Shown: positions 1 through 6,823 of the stretch, piece after piece
Position numbering within the stretch: position 1 is the stretch's first letter
Layout of the letters: every line of letters begins with the position of its first letter
Origin: Lachnospiraceae bacterium
Lineage (GTDB): Bacteria; Bacillota; Clostridia; Lachnospirales; Lachnospiraceae
DNA length: 64,000 bases
Reading direction: 5' to 3'
NCBI GenBank assembly: GCA_022796795.1
Contig: JAAWJI010000004.1
Coordinates: 62,001-126,000, forward strand
Notes under the pieces: model-generated
What the model was told of the DNA's origin: nothing
Databases searched by the model: none
Seen by the model: the letters and a program-made list of their open reading frames with translations, nothing else
Translations under genes and position numbers: made by a program

Positions 1-66
1 GGCCTTGGGGCCTCCCCCCTTCATTCCCTTTCGTCCCATGGGTCCTCTGGGTCCGCGATTACTCAT
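1..66 (-). CDS. ABC transporter half-subunit, N-terminus only (partial)
   Basis: Only the first 22 codons lie in the window; the gene runs off the left edge. The peptide opens MSNRGPRGPMGRKGMKGGG, a Gly/Arg-rich soluble tail of the sort that precedes the membrane domain in the second half of heterodimeric ABC exporters of Lachnospiraceae. Its ATG overlaps the last eight bases of the ABC gene above it, so the two are likely translationally coupled and form one heterodimer. The assignment rests on context; no catalytic motif is visible. Confidence 0.6.
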   Translation of the reverse strand, partial: MSNRGPRGPMGRKGMKGGGPKA

Positions 67-1792
67 GGTCCTCACCGCCTTTCTGCTGTGAATGGTATAC
101 TTCCTGGTAAATAGCGTTGGACGCCAGAAGCTCTTCATGGGTGCCTACTCCGTCGATCCGGCCGTCATTGAGCACCACAATCACATCCGCATCCTGCACA
201 GAAGAAATCCGCTGGGCAATGATAAGCTTGGTGGTCTCCGGAATCTCCTCCCGGAATGCCTTGCGGATCATAGCGTCCGTATGGGTATCCACCGCACTGG
301 TGGAATCGTCCAGAATCAAAATCTTCGGCTTCTTCAGCAGAGCCCGGGCAATACAGAGGCGCTGCTTCTGTCCGCCGGACACATTGGTGCCTCCCTGCTC
401 GATCCGGGTCTCATAGCTATCCGGGAATTTCTCGATAAACTCATGAGCGCAGGCCAGGCGGCATACCCGCTCCAGCTCCTCCTGGCTGGCCTCCGGATTG
501 CCCCACCGCAGGTTCTCCGCTATGGTTCCGGAAAACAGCACATTCTTCTGCAGCACCATGGACACCTCATTGCGCAGGGCCTCCAGATCATACTCCCGCA
601 CATCCCGGCCCCCCACCTTCACAGATCCTGATGTCACATCATAAAGTCTGGGAATCAGCTGCACCAGAGTGGACTTTGCGCTGCCGGTACCGCCCAGAAT
701 TCCCACGGTCTGCCCGGAGGCAATCTTCAGATTCACATGGGAAAGATGCAGGTTTTCCTGATCCCCATGGTAGCTGAAGCACACATCCTCAAAGGAAATG
801 GAGCCGTCCAAAACCTGCCCCGCCGCTTCCTTAGGACTTGCAATGCTGCTCTTTTCCCCCAGCACCTCACAAATACGCTCTGCAGAGGATTTTGCCATGG
901 AAACCATAACCGTAACCATGGCAATCATCATCAGACTCATGAGAATATTCATGGTATAGGTAAGCAGGCTCATCAGATTTCCCGTGGTCATATCGCCCAC
1001 TACAATCACCTTTGCCCCCAGCCAGGACAGCAGTAAAATACAGGTGTACACGGTAAACTGCATGATGGGCATCACCATGACCATCAGCTTTTCCGCCCGA
1101 ATGGAGCATTGATACAAAAGCTCCGAGGTTTTGCGGAATTTTTTTGTCTCATGCTCCTCCCGCACATAGGCCTTCACCACCCGAATGCCGGTGAGATTTT
1201 CCTGCACATTGGCGTTGAGAGCGTCATATTTCTCAAACATTTCCCGGAAATAGGGTCCCACCCGTCCCATCAGGAACAGGATAACAATGCCCAGAAACAC
1301 AATGGCTGCCAAAAATACCAGGGAAAGTCTTGCATTTACCATGAAAGCCATGGTCATGGCCACAATCAGAGTAATGGGCGCCCGGGTAAACATGCGCAGC
1401 AGCATCTGATACGCATTCTGCACATTGGTCACATCTGTGGTCAGACGGGTCACCAGCCCTGCCGTGGAAAATTTATCAATATTAGAAAAAGAGAATTCCT
1501 GGATATTTTCATACATGCCTGCCCGCAGATTCCTGGCAAGCCCTGTGGAGGCAATGGCTCCGTATTTTCCCGCCAGTGCCCCGCAGACCAGGGAGCACAT
1601 GGCGATAGCCACCATCATAAGCCCTACCCGCACCACATAATTCACATCCGACTTTCCCAGACCATTGTCGATGATATTCGCCATCAGGCGAGGAATCACC
1701 ATTTCCAAAATAACCTCCAAAATAATAAATATGGGAGTCAGAATCGCCTGCCACTTAAATTCTCTCGCATAAGGTTTTAACGTATTCAGCAT
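59..1792 (-). CDS. ABC exporter subunit, membrane domain plus degenerate ATPase domain
   Basis: A 577-residue half-transporter: an ABC_membrane domain with about six helices (residues ~10-310) followed by a nucleotide-binding domain. The Walker A reads GGTGSAKST, the signature is VSGGQKQR, and Walker B is ILILDDSTSAVD, with Asp where the catalytic Glu normally sits. The H-loop position is Gln (IIAQR). Such a degenerate site is typical of one partner of a heterodimeric exporter, which fits the next ABC gene overlapping its end. The start at 1792 is chosen because GAGGAGG lies just upstream and the ATG overlaps the marR stop by 7 bases. Likely a drug or peptide efflux pump controlled by the MarR protein; substrate unknown. 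Confidence 0.92.
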   Translation of the reverse strand: MLNTLKPYAREFKWQAILTPIFIILEVILEMVIPRLMANIIDNGLGKSDVNYVVRVGLMMVAIAMCSLVCGALAGKYGAIASTGLARNLRAGMYENIQEFSFSNIDKFSTAGLVTRLTTDVTNVQNAYQMLLRMFTRAPITLIVAMTMAFMVNARLSLVFLAAIVFLGIVILFLMGRVGPYFREMFEKYDALNANVQENLTGIRVVKAYVREEHETKKFRKTSELLYQCSIRAEKLMVMVMPIMQFTVYTCILLLSWLGAKVIVVGDMTTGNLMSLLTYTMNILMSLMMIAMVTVMVSMAKSSAERICEVLGEKSSIASPKEAAGQVLDGSISFEDVCFSYHGDQENLHLSHVNLKIASGQTVGILGGTGSAKSTLVQLIPRLYDVTSGSVKVGGRDVREYDLEALRNEVSMVLQKNVLFSGTIAENLRWGNPEASQEELERVCRLACAHEFIEKFPDSYETRIEQGGTNVSGGQKQRLCIARALLKKPKILILDDSTSAVDTHTDAMIRKAFREEIPETTKLIIAQRISSVQDADVIVVLNDGRIDGVGTHEELLASNAIYQEVYHSQQKGGEDHE

Positions 1793-2298
1793 ATGTTTCC
1801 TCCTCGTTTTATTTCTCCTGTTCCCCACCGCTCCCGGATCACATAATCCGTCACCTTCTCAAGCAGACGCAAAAGCTCCGCCTCTTCCTCCGCCTCCAGG
1901 CATCCAAACAGCAGCTCCTCGGTTTTTTGAAAGCCTTCCCACAGGTTCTCCATGGTCTCCCGGCCCCGTTTTGTCAGGGTCACGGCCCGATACCTGCGGT
2001 CCCGCTCATCCACCCGGCGGTTGACCATGCCCTTTTCCTCCATGCGGTCCAAAATCCCGGTCACCGTAGGATTACTCAGGCGAAAGGCCTTCTCAAGCTC
2101 CTTCTGGTAAATGGTTTTCTTCTGGTTCTTCAAAAGATACATCAAAATCTCCACCTGGGAATTGGTCAGATCATGCTGATTCAGAAAACGATTTTTCTCC
2201 CACTCAAAGGCATTGCTGATGATCTTAATCCGGTGGCCGATTTCCATGCGCTGACGGTTCACAGCCGTCTCCTTCCCTCCGTCTGCCTCTGTATCCAT
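1786..2298 (-). CDS. MarR-family transcriptional regulator
   Basis: A 170-residue winged-helix protein. The N-terminal helices lead into a DNA-binding region with QKELEKAFRLSNPTVTGILD as helix-turn-helix and the wing RVDERDRRYRAVTLT, a strong MarR signature. The C-terminal helices form the dimer region. The ATG follows AGGGAGGAG at the usual distance. It is the first gene of an operon with the ABC exporter pair (7-base overlap), so it most likely represses the operon and itself; a palindrome over its own -10 box supports this. The ligand is unknown. Confidence 0.93.
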   Translation of the reverse strand: MDTEADGGKETAVNRQRMEIGHRIKIISNAFEWEKNRFLNQHDLTNSQVEILMYLLKNQKKTIYQKELEKAFRLSNPTVTGILDRMEEKGMVNRRVDERDRRYRAVTLTKRGRETMENLWEGFQKTEELLFGCLEAEEEAELLRLLEKVTDYVIRERWGTGEIKRGGNIC

Positions 2299-2387
2299 AG
2301 GGCTCCTCCCTGAAACTTCATATTGCTATCTAAGAACAGGCTGCCTGGTATTTTTCTGACAGAAAATTTCAGGATAATAGATAGCAT

Positions 2388-2421
2388 ACTATATAGTAAT
2401 CACTTCCAGGGGGAATGTCAA
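2388..2421 (-). promoter_or_regulatory. marR-ABC operon promoter with overlapping palindrome
   Basis: On the minus strand TTGACA (2421..2416), a 17-base spacer and TACTAT (2398..2393) make a near-consensus sigma-A promoter about 90 bases before marR. The perfect 10-base palindrome ACTATATAGT (2388..2397) covers the -10 box and is a good candidate operator for MarR autorepression. The regulator-site pairing is inferred. Confidence 0.7.
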
Positions 2422-2518
2422 GATTGGAAATCTTAAATGTTTATAAACTAACTATCCGGACGAATACTTTTTTGAAATAGTTATGACTCACCGTCCGTTC
2501 AGCCCGCGAACTTTCAGC

Positions 2519-2608
2519 AAAAAATAACGGAAATCCAAGGTTTTCAAGGATTTCCGCCATTTTTTCAGCTTATCTGTGAATGAGACATCGGGGATTCGAA
2601 CCCGGGAC
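2519..2608. repeat. Left attachment-site direct repeat (attL-like) with terminator hairpin
   Basis: Matches 8624..8714 with four substitutions and one indel in 91 positions. It carries the terminator arms GGAAATCC/GGATTTCC followed by T-runs, then the tRNA T-arm segment GGGATTCGAACCC. In this copy one outer part of the hairpin stem (TAACGG instead of TGGCGG) no longer pairs. If the crossover lay in the T-arm, the terminator part of this copy is the original chromosomal one. Confidence 0.85.
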
Positions 2609-2653
2609 CGGTCGTTTATGAGACGTCTGCTCTGCCCTCTGAGCTATGGCTCC
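2581..2653 (-). pseudogene. Chimeric tRNA-like sequence (Met-like 5' part, Lys 3' end)
   Basis: Reads as a 73-base tRNA outline with a GCTC/GAGC D-stem, an anticodon loop CTCATAA (CAT, Met), a variable loop and TTCGAAT T-loop. However, the acceptor arms GGAGCCA and ATGTCTC do not pair well, the T-stem has a C-C mismatch and the anticodon stem an A-A mismatch. Its 3' third is the tRNA-Lys end shared with the attachment repeat. It is therefore probably a junction product and unlikely to work as a tRNA. Confidence 0.7.
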
Positions 2654-2732
2654 TGGGCCCTGAAAGAGATCGTAATCCTTGTAATATTTTGGTGAATATG
2701 GTATATTTAGGATGAAAGGAAGGTTATTAATT

Positions 2733-3353
2733 ATGTCAAACAGTACACCTCCAAATTCTAGTTTAAAAAACAATATCCTGATTTCCATAATCATTGGCTT
2801 ACTAACCACATTACTTTGGGAAAGCATATTTGCAGATCTTTTTACTTTTATCTTTACACATATACAATCTTTCGGACTTTCTCTTATTAACAACATGATC
2901 GATAATGCCTATAAAGACATATCAGATGGTTACTTAAATCTAAGCTCTGATATAACTCTTGCTATGCTGGTAGGTATTTTAACGGGTCTTATAACATCAA
3001 TTCTCCTTAGCATTATAAAAACTCCCTTCCACCAACAAGTTATCACAGAAAATATCCCGGTCCATACGATTGCAAAAAAGGGCCATCATACACGCGTTAA
3101 AATTATATTTTTTGCTTTTTATATCCTTTTTTTTATCTTTTTTTGGGGCATCATGGGGTTTATTTCGTTCAAAGCACGCACAACTGTCAAAACATTAAAT
3201 AATATTGAAATTGTATCCCCTTACATTTCTGATAAAGAATATAAGCAACTTAAGTCAAAGTTTTACAGTATGCAAACTCAGCATGATTATCAAAATCTAT
3301 CAAAAGAACTTAACTCTATTGCAGATAAATATTCTATAACCTTAAAAAAATAA
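2733..3353 (+). CDS. Hypothetical membrane protein of the integrative element
   Basis: A 206-residue protein with hydrophobic helices near residues ~12-35, ~75-100 and ~125-150, then a charged cytosolic tail of about 60 residues. No family is recognised. The start at 2733 is preferred because AAGGAAGG precedes it; an in-frame ATG at 2712 is possible. It is the first gene inside the left att site, AT-rich like the rest of the element, and its 3' end overlaps tail-to-tail with a tiny membrane ORF on the other strand. Cargo genes at element ends often act in defence or host interaction, but nothing in the sequence proves that here. Confidence 0.72.
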   Translation: MSNSTPPNSSLKNNILISIIIGLLTTLLWESIFADLFTFIFTHIQSFGLSLINNMIDNAYKDISDGYLNLSSDITLAMLVGILTGLITSILLSIIKTPFHQQVITENIPVHTIAKKGHHTRVKIIFFAFYILFFIFFWGIMGFISFKARTTVKTLNNIEIVSPYISDKEYKQLKSKFYSMQTQHDYQNLSKELNSIADKYSITLKK

Positions 3354-3491
3354 TAGTTTTCCTAATTCCCAACCTGCAATAGCTGCAATCGCTGGAGGTA
3401 TTAGTTTCCAAATTACTAATACCTCCTTTTTTATCCACTTCTTCACTCCATTCCTCCTCTGGCTCCTCCCAGCTTCTTTGTATCCTTCCAT
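3342..3491 (-). CDS. Small single-pass membrane protein (49 aa)
   Basis: Begins MEGYKEAGRSQRRNG with a basic head, followed by one hydrophobic helix (VLVIWKLIPPAIAAIAG) and a short tail ending in LLFF. GGGGGGAAGAAA precedes the ATG. It lies last in the minus-strand cro operon. A basic head plus one helix is compatible with a holin-like or regulatory micro-protein, but no family is recognised. It is supported by position, ribosome site and the coherent membrane segment. Confidence 0.5.
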   Translation of the reverse strand: MEGYKEAGRSQRRNGVKKWIKKEVLVIWKLIPPAIAAIAGWELGKLLFF

Positions 3492-3583
3492 TTTCTTCCC
3501 CCCTGTAGTACACTCTTCTTACAGACCACGGCAGGTCGAATACGTAGAGAGATGGCTTAATTCCATTGATACCTCCAAATGTT

Positions 3584-3802
3584 CTAATTCTGATGCGATT
3601 GAGAATCTGATTTTGTCGCTTGAAGGCGTGACCGAATGTCTTCAAGCTTTGGAATTATCTCTTCAAGAATCCGATTTTGTTTCTGTCGATGACGCTCCTG
3701 TTCCTGATCAAGATTTAGAGAATGTTGATAATAGTCTCGAATAGACGCATAGTACCTTACCTGATCAGCCGTCGAAAAAATCAGATTAACCATAATTGCC
3801 AC
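3584..3802 (-). CDS. Small coiled-coil protein of the cro operon (72 aa)
   Basis: Starts at GTG with AGGAG eight bases upstream. A short hydrophobic N-terminus (VAIMVNLIFS) is followed by a charged helical stretch rich in Glu, Gln, Arg and Ile (EQERHRQKQNRILEEIIPKL), which suggests a coiled coil. It is in the same frame as the 22-codon ORF just before it, separated by one TAG and five codons, so the two may be halves of a single ~100-residue protein. Function unknown. Confidence 0.5.
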   Translation of the reverse strand: MAIMVNLIFSTADQVRYYASIRDYYQHSLNLDQEQERHRQKQNRILEEIIPKLEDIRSRLQATKSDSQSHQN

Positions 3803-3817
3803 GGTTACAACTCCTAT

Positions 3818-3886
3818 CTACAGAGTCTTCCTTTTGAGGCTCTGTATTTCTTTTTGCATAACTTCTTCATGGTCGTCCAGCCCCAC
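3818..3886 (-). CDS. Mini-ORF directly after cro, possibly the first exon-like half of a broken gene
   Basis: Encodes VGLDDHEEVMQKEIQSLKRK plus two residues, then TAG. The GTG sits right behind the cro stop and behind a near-perfect AAGGAGGTGAT ribosome site, so it is probably translated. The peptide is acidic then helical, much like the start of XhlA-type small phage proteins. The downstream 72-residue ORF continues in the same frame after the TAG. Confidence 0.42.
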   Translation of the reverse strand: MGLDDHEEVMQKEIQSLKRKTL

Positions 3887-4102
3887 CTATATCACCTCCT
3901 TCTCTTCCTCTACCGTAAATAAATAGTCCACTGTACAATCTGAATTGACTTCATCCCTAATCTCTATACACTCTTTTAATGTTAATGGAGCCTTTCCATT
4001 CAATTTCATGGATAGTGTTGTTAGAGTTTTGTGAATCCTTTCCGCAAGAGCGTTTCTAGTTATTTTCCTTCTTGCCATTTCTGCATCTAAATTTGGAAAC
4101 AA
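3887..4102 (-). CDS. Cro-type HTH protein of the element
   Basis: A 71-residue DNA-binding protein beginning (TTG start) FPNLDAEMARRKITRNALAE, with the helix-turn-helix IHKTLTTLSMKLNGKAPLTLKE and a tail DCTVDYLF. This layout is well known from small XRE/Cro proteins of clostridial prophages. The TTG start at 4102 is set by GAGG seven bases upstream. It faces the cI-like gene across a 170-base region with four repeated operator-like sequences. Probable role: the counter-repressor of the element's switch. Confidence 0.82.
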   Translation of the reverse strand: MFPNLDAEMARRKITRNALAERIHKTLTTLSMKLNGKAPLTLKECIEIRDEVNSDCTVDYLFTVEEEKEVI

Positions 4103-4119
4103 ATTATTTTCCTCATTTC

Positions 4120-4235
4120 TCGATTTTTCGTGATTGCATTCTCAATATACTCAATTTTTCGTTAATCTCAATATGTTTTACGAATTTTCGATATTTTATT
4201 CTTTTACAGTGTTATTTTATCTTGATTTTTCGATA
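4120..4235. promoter_or_regulatory. cI/cro intergenic operators (four copies) with cro promoter
   Basis: Four copies of a TCGATTTTTCGATA-like motif occur at 4120-4133, 4151-4164, 4180-4193 and 4222-4235; each contains a short inverted CGA...TCG core. On the minus strand TTGAGA (4171..4166), 16 bases, TATATT (4149..4144) is a plausible cro promoter lying among them. The array is the expected target of the two flanking HTH proteins. Confidence 0.65.
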
Positions 4236-4272
4236 TTATTATAGTATGCTTTATTCAGCGGAGGAAACGGAA

Positions 4273-4608
4273 ATGGCTGAAACAGAAATTAAAATACGTG
4301 AAATGATTATTGAAAGATATGGTAGTTTAAACAAATTCTGCGAAATTATAGGTATGCCTTGGACTACTCTTGATAGCATTTTAAAAAGAGGCATTGCTAA
4401 TTCAAATATTACCAATGTCATAAAAATAACTAAGGAATTAGGCATAGACACTGAAAGTCTAGCCACCGGAACTATTGTAAAATCCTCTAAAAAGACAAAT
4501 ATTTCTACAATAGCCGCCCATAAGGATGGGGAAAATTTCACCCCAGATGAATTAGCTAAAATTGAAGAATATAAAAAACTGCTCCTTGCTGCCAGACCAA
4601 AAGGGTGA
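4273..4608 (+). CDS. cI-like HTH repressor of the element
   Basis: A 111-residue XRE-type protein. Residues ~5-60 hold the helix-turn-helix (LNKFCEIIGMPWTTLDSILK), and the C-terminal part is short and helical (FTPDELAKIEEYKKLL), lacking a LexA-type protease domain. That fits control by the ImmA-type metallopeptidase encoded right behind it, which in ICEBs1-like systems cleaves the repressor. GGAGG lies eight bases before the ATG at 4273. It is divergent from cro. Confidence 0.85.
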   Translation: MAETEIKIREMIIERYGSLNKFCEIIGMPWTTLDSILKRGIANSNITNVIKITKELGIDTESLATGTIVKSSKKTNISTIAAHKDGENFTPDELAKIEEYKKLLLAARPKG

Positions 4609-4612
4609 TCTT

Positions 4613-5071
4613 ATGAATTATGAGGAACTGCAAATTCAAAATGAGAATCTATTTATAAAAGAAATGGATCTTTCTGAGATCAGCGGAATGAAAGGATTTT
4701 ATTATAACGAAAATATCGCTATACATAATTCTCTTTCTGCCACAGAAAAATCATGTGTTCTTGCGGAAGAGCTTGGTCACCATTACACTACATATGAGGA
4801 TATTTTAAACCAGGACGACATAAGTAATCGCAAGCAAGAACTGCGTGCCAGGCTCTGGGCCTATAATAAAATGATCGGCCTGCAGGGGATTATTCGAGCG
4901 TATGAAGCTCATTTGACAGAGCTGGAGGAGATCGCTGAATATCTTGATGTAACATTAAAATTTCTTATAGAAGCCCTCCAATGTTACCGGAGTAAGTATA
5001 GCCCTTATACTACGGTAAATAATTACACTATATTTTTTGAGCCATGTCTTACTGTTGTAAAGATAATTTGA
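4613..5071 (+). CDS. ImmA/IrrE-family metallopeptidase
   Basis: A 152-residue protein whose first half carries the zinc-protease motif CVLAEELGHHYTT (residues ~49-60), the ImmA/IrrE version of HExxH. The remainder is helical and likely binds the repressor. The ATG lies four bases past the cI stop and uses AAGGGTGAT as ribosome site, so both genes form one operon. By analogy with ImmR/ImmA it would cut the repressor when the element is induced. The motif is clear; the target is inferred from adjacency. Confidence 0.88.
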   Translation: MNYEELQIQNENLFIKEMDLSEISGMKGFYYNENIAIHNSLSATEKSCVLAEELGHHYTTYEDILNQDDISNRKQELRARLWAYNKMIGLQGIIRAYEAHLTELEEIAEYLDVTLKFLIEALQCYRSKYSPYTTVNNYTIFFEPCLTVVKII

Positions 5072-5100
5072 TAATATTCTGCAAACTAGGAGGTGTTACC

Positions 5101-5319
5101 ATGGAATATACTATTAATTTTACTTGGGATGATGAAGCCGGCGTATGGATAGCAACAAGTAATGATATCCCCGGACTTGTATTGGAATCCGGTTCCTTTG
5201 ATGCTCTATTGGAGCGCACGCGATTTGCCGTTCCCGAGCTGCTTGCTTTAAATTCTCCTGACACACAGCCTCTCTATCTATCTTTCGTGTCGGAACGCCA
5301 TGAAAGGATGGTGCTTTGA
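5101..5319 (+). CDS. hicB: HicB-like antitoxin (DUF1902 type)
   Basis: A 72-residue protein with the HicB partial RNase-H fold: MEYTINFTWDDEAGVWIATS, then DIPGLVLESGSFDALLERT. It lacks the extra C-terminal DNA-binding helix of longer HicB proteins. AGGAGGTG lies directly before the ATG. Its stop overlaps the start of a frameshifted hicA (TGATG), giving the less common antitoxin-first order. It would neutralise a HicA mRNA interferase and may now be an orphan antitoxin. Confidence 0.82.
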   Translation: MEYTINFTWDDEAGVWIATSNDIPGLVLESGSFDALLERTRFAVPELLALNSPDTQPLYLSFVSERHERMVL

Positions 5320-5512
5320 TGGCCGAATATGAAAAAAGGTCCGTGATATCCTCTCTAAAAATGGCTGTACTTTCCGTCGTCATGGAAAAGGAGACCATGA
5401 TATTTGGTATAGCCCAATCACAAACCGCCATGTAACAGTTGATACAAAAATAAAATCCCGTCATACTGCAAATGCAATTTTGAAGCAAAGCGGCATTGAT
5501 TTTAAATTCTGA
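5319..5512 (+). pseudogene. hicA: hicA toxin, frameshifted in an A6 run
   Basis: Starts MAEYEK from ATG 5319 and then leaves frame. One base over, the typical HicA sequence continues: VRDILSKNGCTFRRHGKGDH, with the catalytic His in RRHGKGDH, then the end ILKQSGIDFKF and TGA at 5510-5512. GAAAAAAGG holds six A bases where seven would keep the frame. In the HicA frame TGA lies immediately upstream, so no independent start exists. Either the toxin is dead, or slippage at the A-run yields a little product. Confidence 0.8.
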
Positions 5513-5533
5513 AAATCTGTCCTAAATAAAAAT

Positions 5534-5572
5534 CGCCCAGTGCTACCAACACTAGAGCAGCCAAGATATACT
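5534..5572 (+). repeat. Module-boundary hairpin repeat, copy A
   Basis: CGCCCAGTGCTACCAACACT and onward to CAAGATATAC. It resembles copies at 6638 and 7384 and lies between hicA and the RelE remnant. Confidence 0.6.
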
Positions 5573-5599
5573 GAAAAACGAGCCCATAGGTGGTATATC

Positions 5600-5743
5600 A
5601 TGACATTCAGGGAACGTTTAATAGAGCTTAGAAAGGGATTCCGCTTGCGTGTCGGCGATTACCGGATTATTTTTGATAAAAAAGGAAGCATATTGTTAAT
5701 AAAAAAGATTGATAATCGTGGACAAATCTATAAAGGAGTGTGA
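5600..5743 (+). pseudogene. RelE/ParE-type toxin, C-terminal remnant
   Basis: The 47 codons from ATG 5600 end in FRLRVGDYRIIFDKKGSILL, IKKIDNRGQIYKG, which is the last third of a RelE-family ribosome-dependent mRNase. The first half of the fold is missing: upstream sequence is the hairpin repeat. The remnant is followed after four bases by an intact small gene that would be its antitoxin. It is most likely inactive debris of a toxin-antitoxin module. Confidence 0.7.
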
Positions 5744-5747
5744 TTTC

Positions 5748-5987
5748 ATGGCTGTAATAAAAGAACGTATAATCGGAGCTGTTACTTTAATGACTGATAA
5801 AGACGCTGAAAACTTCTGGGAATTAATTAAAAGCCATTACATTATTTCTCCTAAAACCTGGGAAGATATTGAGGAAGGTCCCCCAGATGAATTTGATCTA
5901 GCTATGTTAAAAGAAATTGAAAATGATCCAGACTGTCAGGAATTTGTTTCTTCGGATGATGTGATTAGAGAATTGGGACTCTCCTAA
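5748..5987 (+). CDS. Small acidic protein, probable antitoxin of the RelE remnant
   Basis: A 79-residue protein, MAVIKERIIGAVTLMTDKDA then WELIKSHYIISPKTWEDIEE and an acidic C-terminus. AAGGAGTG precedes the ATG at 5748. The size, acidity and position directly after a RelE-type fragment suggest an antitoxin, although toxin-first order is the minority arrangement. No DNA-binding motif is evident. The family is not recognised with confidence. Confidence 0.62.
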   Translation: MAVIKERIIGAVTLMTDKDAENFWELIKSHYIISPKTWEDIEEGPPDEFDLAMLKEIENDPDCQEFVSSDDVIRELGLS

Positions 5988-6002
5988 TGTCCAGATTGCC
6001 GA
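5980..6002 (+). repeat. 23-base direct repeat, copy 1
   Basis: TCTCCTAATGTCCAGATTGC then CGA; it matches 6739..6761 at 20 of 23 positions. Each copy lies 80-100 bases before a cargo gene (Uma2 here, the DUF4258 gene there). Confidence 0.55.
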
Positions 6003-6078
6003 CGTGGCGGAGGCCATAAAAAATTCTGGGCGCATAATACATGAATGGATCGAAACCATGAAAGAAAGGATGAAACGC

Positions 6079-6624
6079 ATGCCTCTGTTAAAAGAACAAA
6101 CTTACACTGCTGCAGATTACTGGGCCCTTCCGGATGGGCAGCGCGCCGAGCTAATCAATGGCAAATTATATGCCATGGCTCCTCCTACCCTAACCCATCA
6201 AAGGCTTGTTGCAAAATTTACCCAGTTACTCAGTTCCTATATTGATTCCCACGCCGGACAGTGTATGGTAATCCCTGCGCCCTTTGCAGTAAATCTTCTT
6301 GCAGATGATGATATCTGGGTGGAGCCTGATATTTCCGTTATCTGTGACCCTGATAAATTATCCGAGAAAGGATGCTCCGGAGCTCCTGATCTGATCGTAG
6401 AAATCGTCTCCCCCTCCAACGGGAAGATGGATTATGTCACAAAAAATGCTCTCTATGCGGATGCAGGAGTTCGGGAATATTGGATTGTGGACCCACAAAA
6501 AAAAGCAGTTGTTGTATACCACTATGAAAAAGAAGCTGCGCCTGCTTTTTATTCTTTTGAAACTCCGGTGGAAGCAAAAATCTTTCCCGGCTTTCGGATC
6601 ACAGTTTCCGAGTTATTAAAATAG
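6079..6624 (+). CDS. Uma2-family putative endonuclease
   Basis: A 181-residue protein of the Uma2 (DUF820) family, a PD-(D/E)XK-like nuclease fold. Visible marks are the N-terminal YTAADYWALPDGQRAELING, then WVEPDISVICD and PDLIVEIVSPS with the acidic residues of the fold, and YADAGVREYWIVDP near the end. The start at 6079 is chosen because AAAGGA lies eight bases before; the frame stays open upstream to a GTG at 6004. Uma2 genes are common in cyanobacteria and in mobile islands; biological role is unsettled. Confidence 0.85.
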   Translation: MPLLKEQTYTAADYWALPDGQRAELINGKLYAMAPPTLTHQRLVAKFTQLLSSYIDSHAGQCMVIPAPFAVNLLADDDIWVEPDISVICDPDKLSEKGCSGAPDLIVEIVSPSNGKMDYVTKNALYADAGVREYWIVDPQKKAVVVYHYEKEAAPAFYSFETPVEAKIFPGFRITVSELLK

Positions 6625-6637
6625 CTTTACATGAAAA

Positions 6638-6679
6638 CCGGCCCAGTGCTACCAACACCGGACCGGCCAAGAAATACCG
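6638..6679 (+). repeat. Module-boundary hairpin repeat, copy B
   Basis: GGCCCAGTGCTACCAACACC and on through GGCCAAGAAATACC; close to copies A (5534) and C (7384). It follows the Uma2 gene by 13 bases. Downstream, GTATTGTATC at 6701 echoes the right arm of the leader hairpin after copy C. Confidence 0.6.
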
Positions 6680-6738
6680 AAAATGGTACACCACCCAAAA
6701 GTATTGTATCATTTTCGGGGCAGCCATGCAATCCGGAT

Positions 6739-6761
6739 TCTCCCAATATCCGGATTGCCGA
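6739..6761 (+). repeat. 23-base direct repeat, copy 2
   Basis: TCTCCCAATATCCGGATTGC then CGA, three mismatches from 5980..6002. It lies in the 200-base non-coding stretch before the DUF4258 gene. Confidence 0.55.
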
Positions 6762-6823
6762 ATATGACAACATTGTTTGTATGGGAAAAGTGATTGGGAA
6801 ATTATAAGAAGGGAATATACCAC

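Noticed and set aside
3334-3645. 103-codon minus-strand frame overlapping the 49-residue membrane ORF
   Set aside because: No plausible start, and an odd composition; the 49-residue frame has a ribosome site and a coherent helix.
3478-3744. Plus-strand 88-codon frame opposite the coiled-coil ORF
   Set aside because: No ribosome site; the minus-strand ORF has RBS, operon context and the better protein character.
4072-4272. N-terminal extension of the cI-like gene
   Set aside because: It would translate the operator region into Phe/Ile-rich sequence; the ATG at 4273 has a proper GGAGG site.
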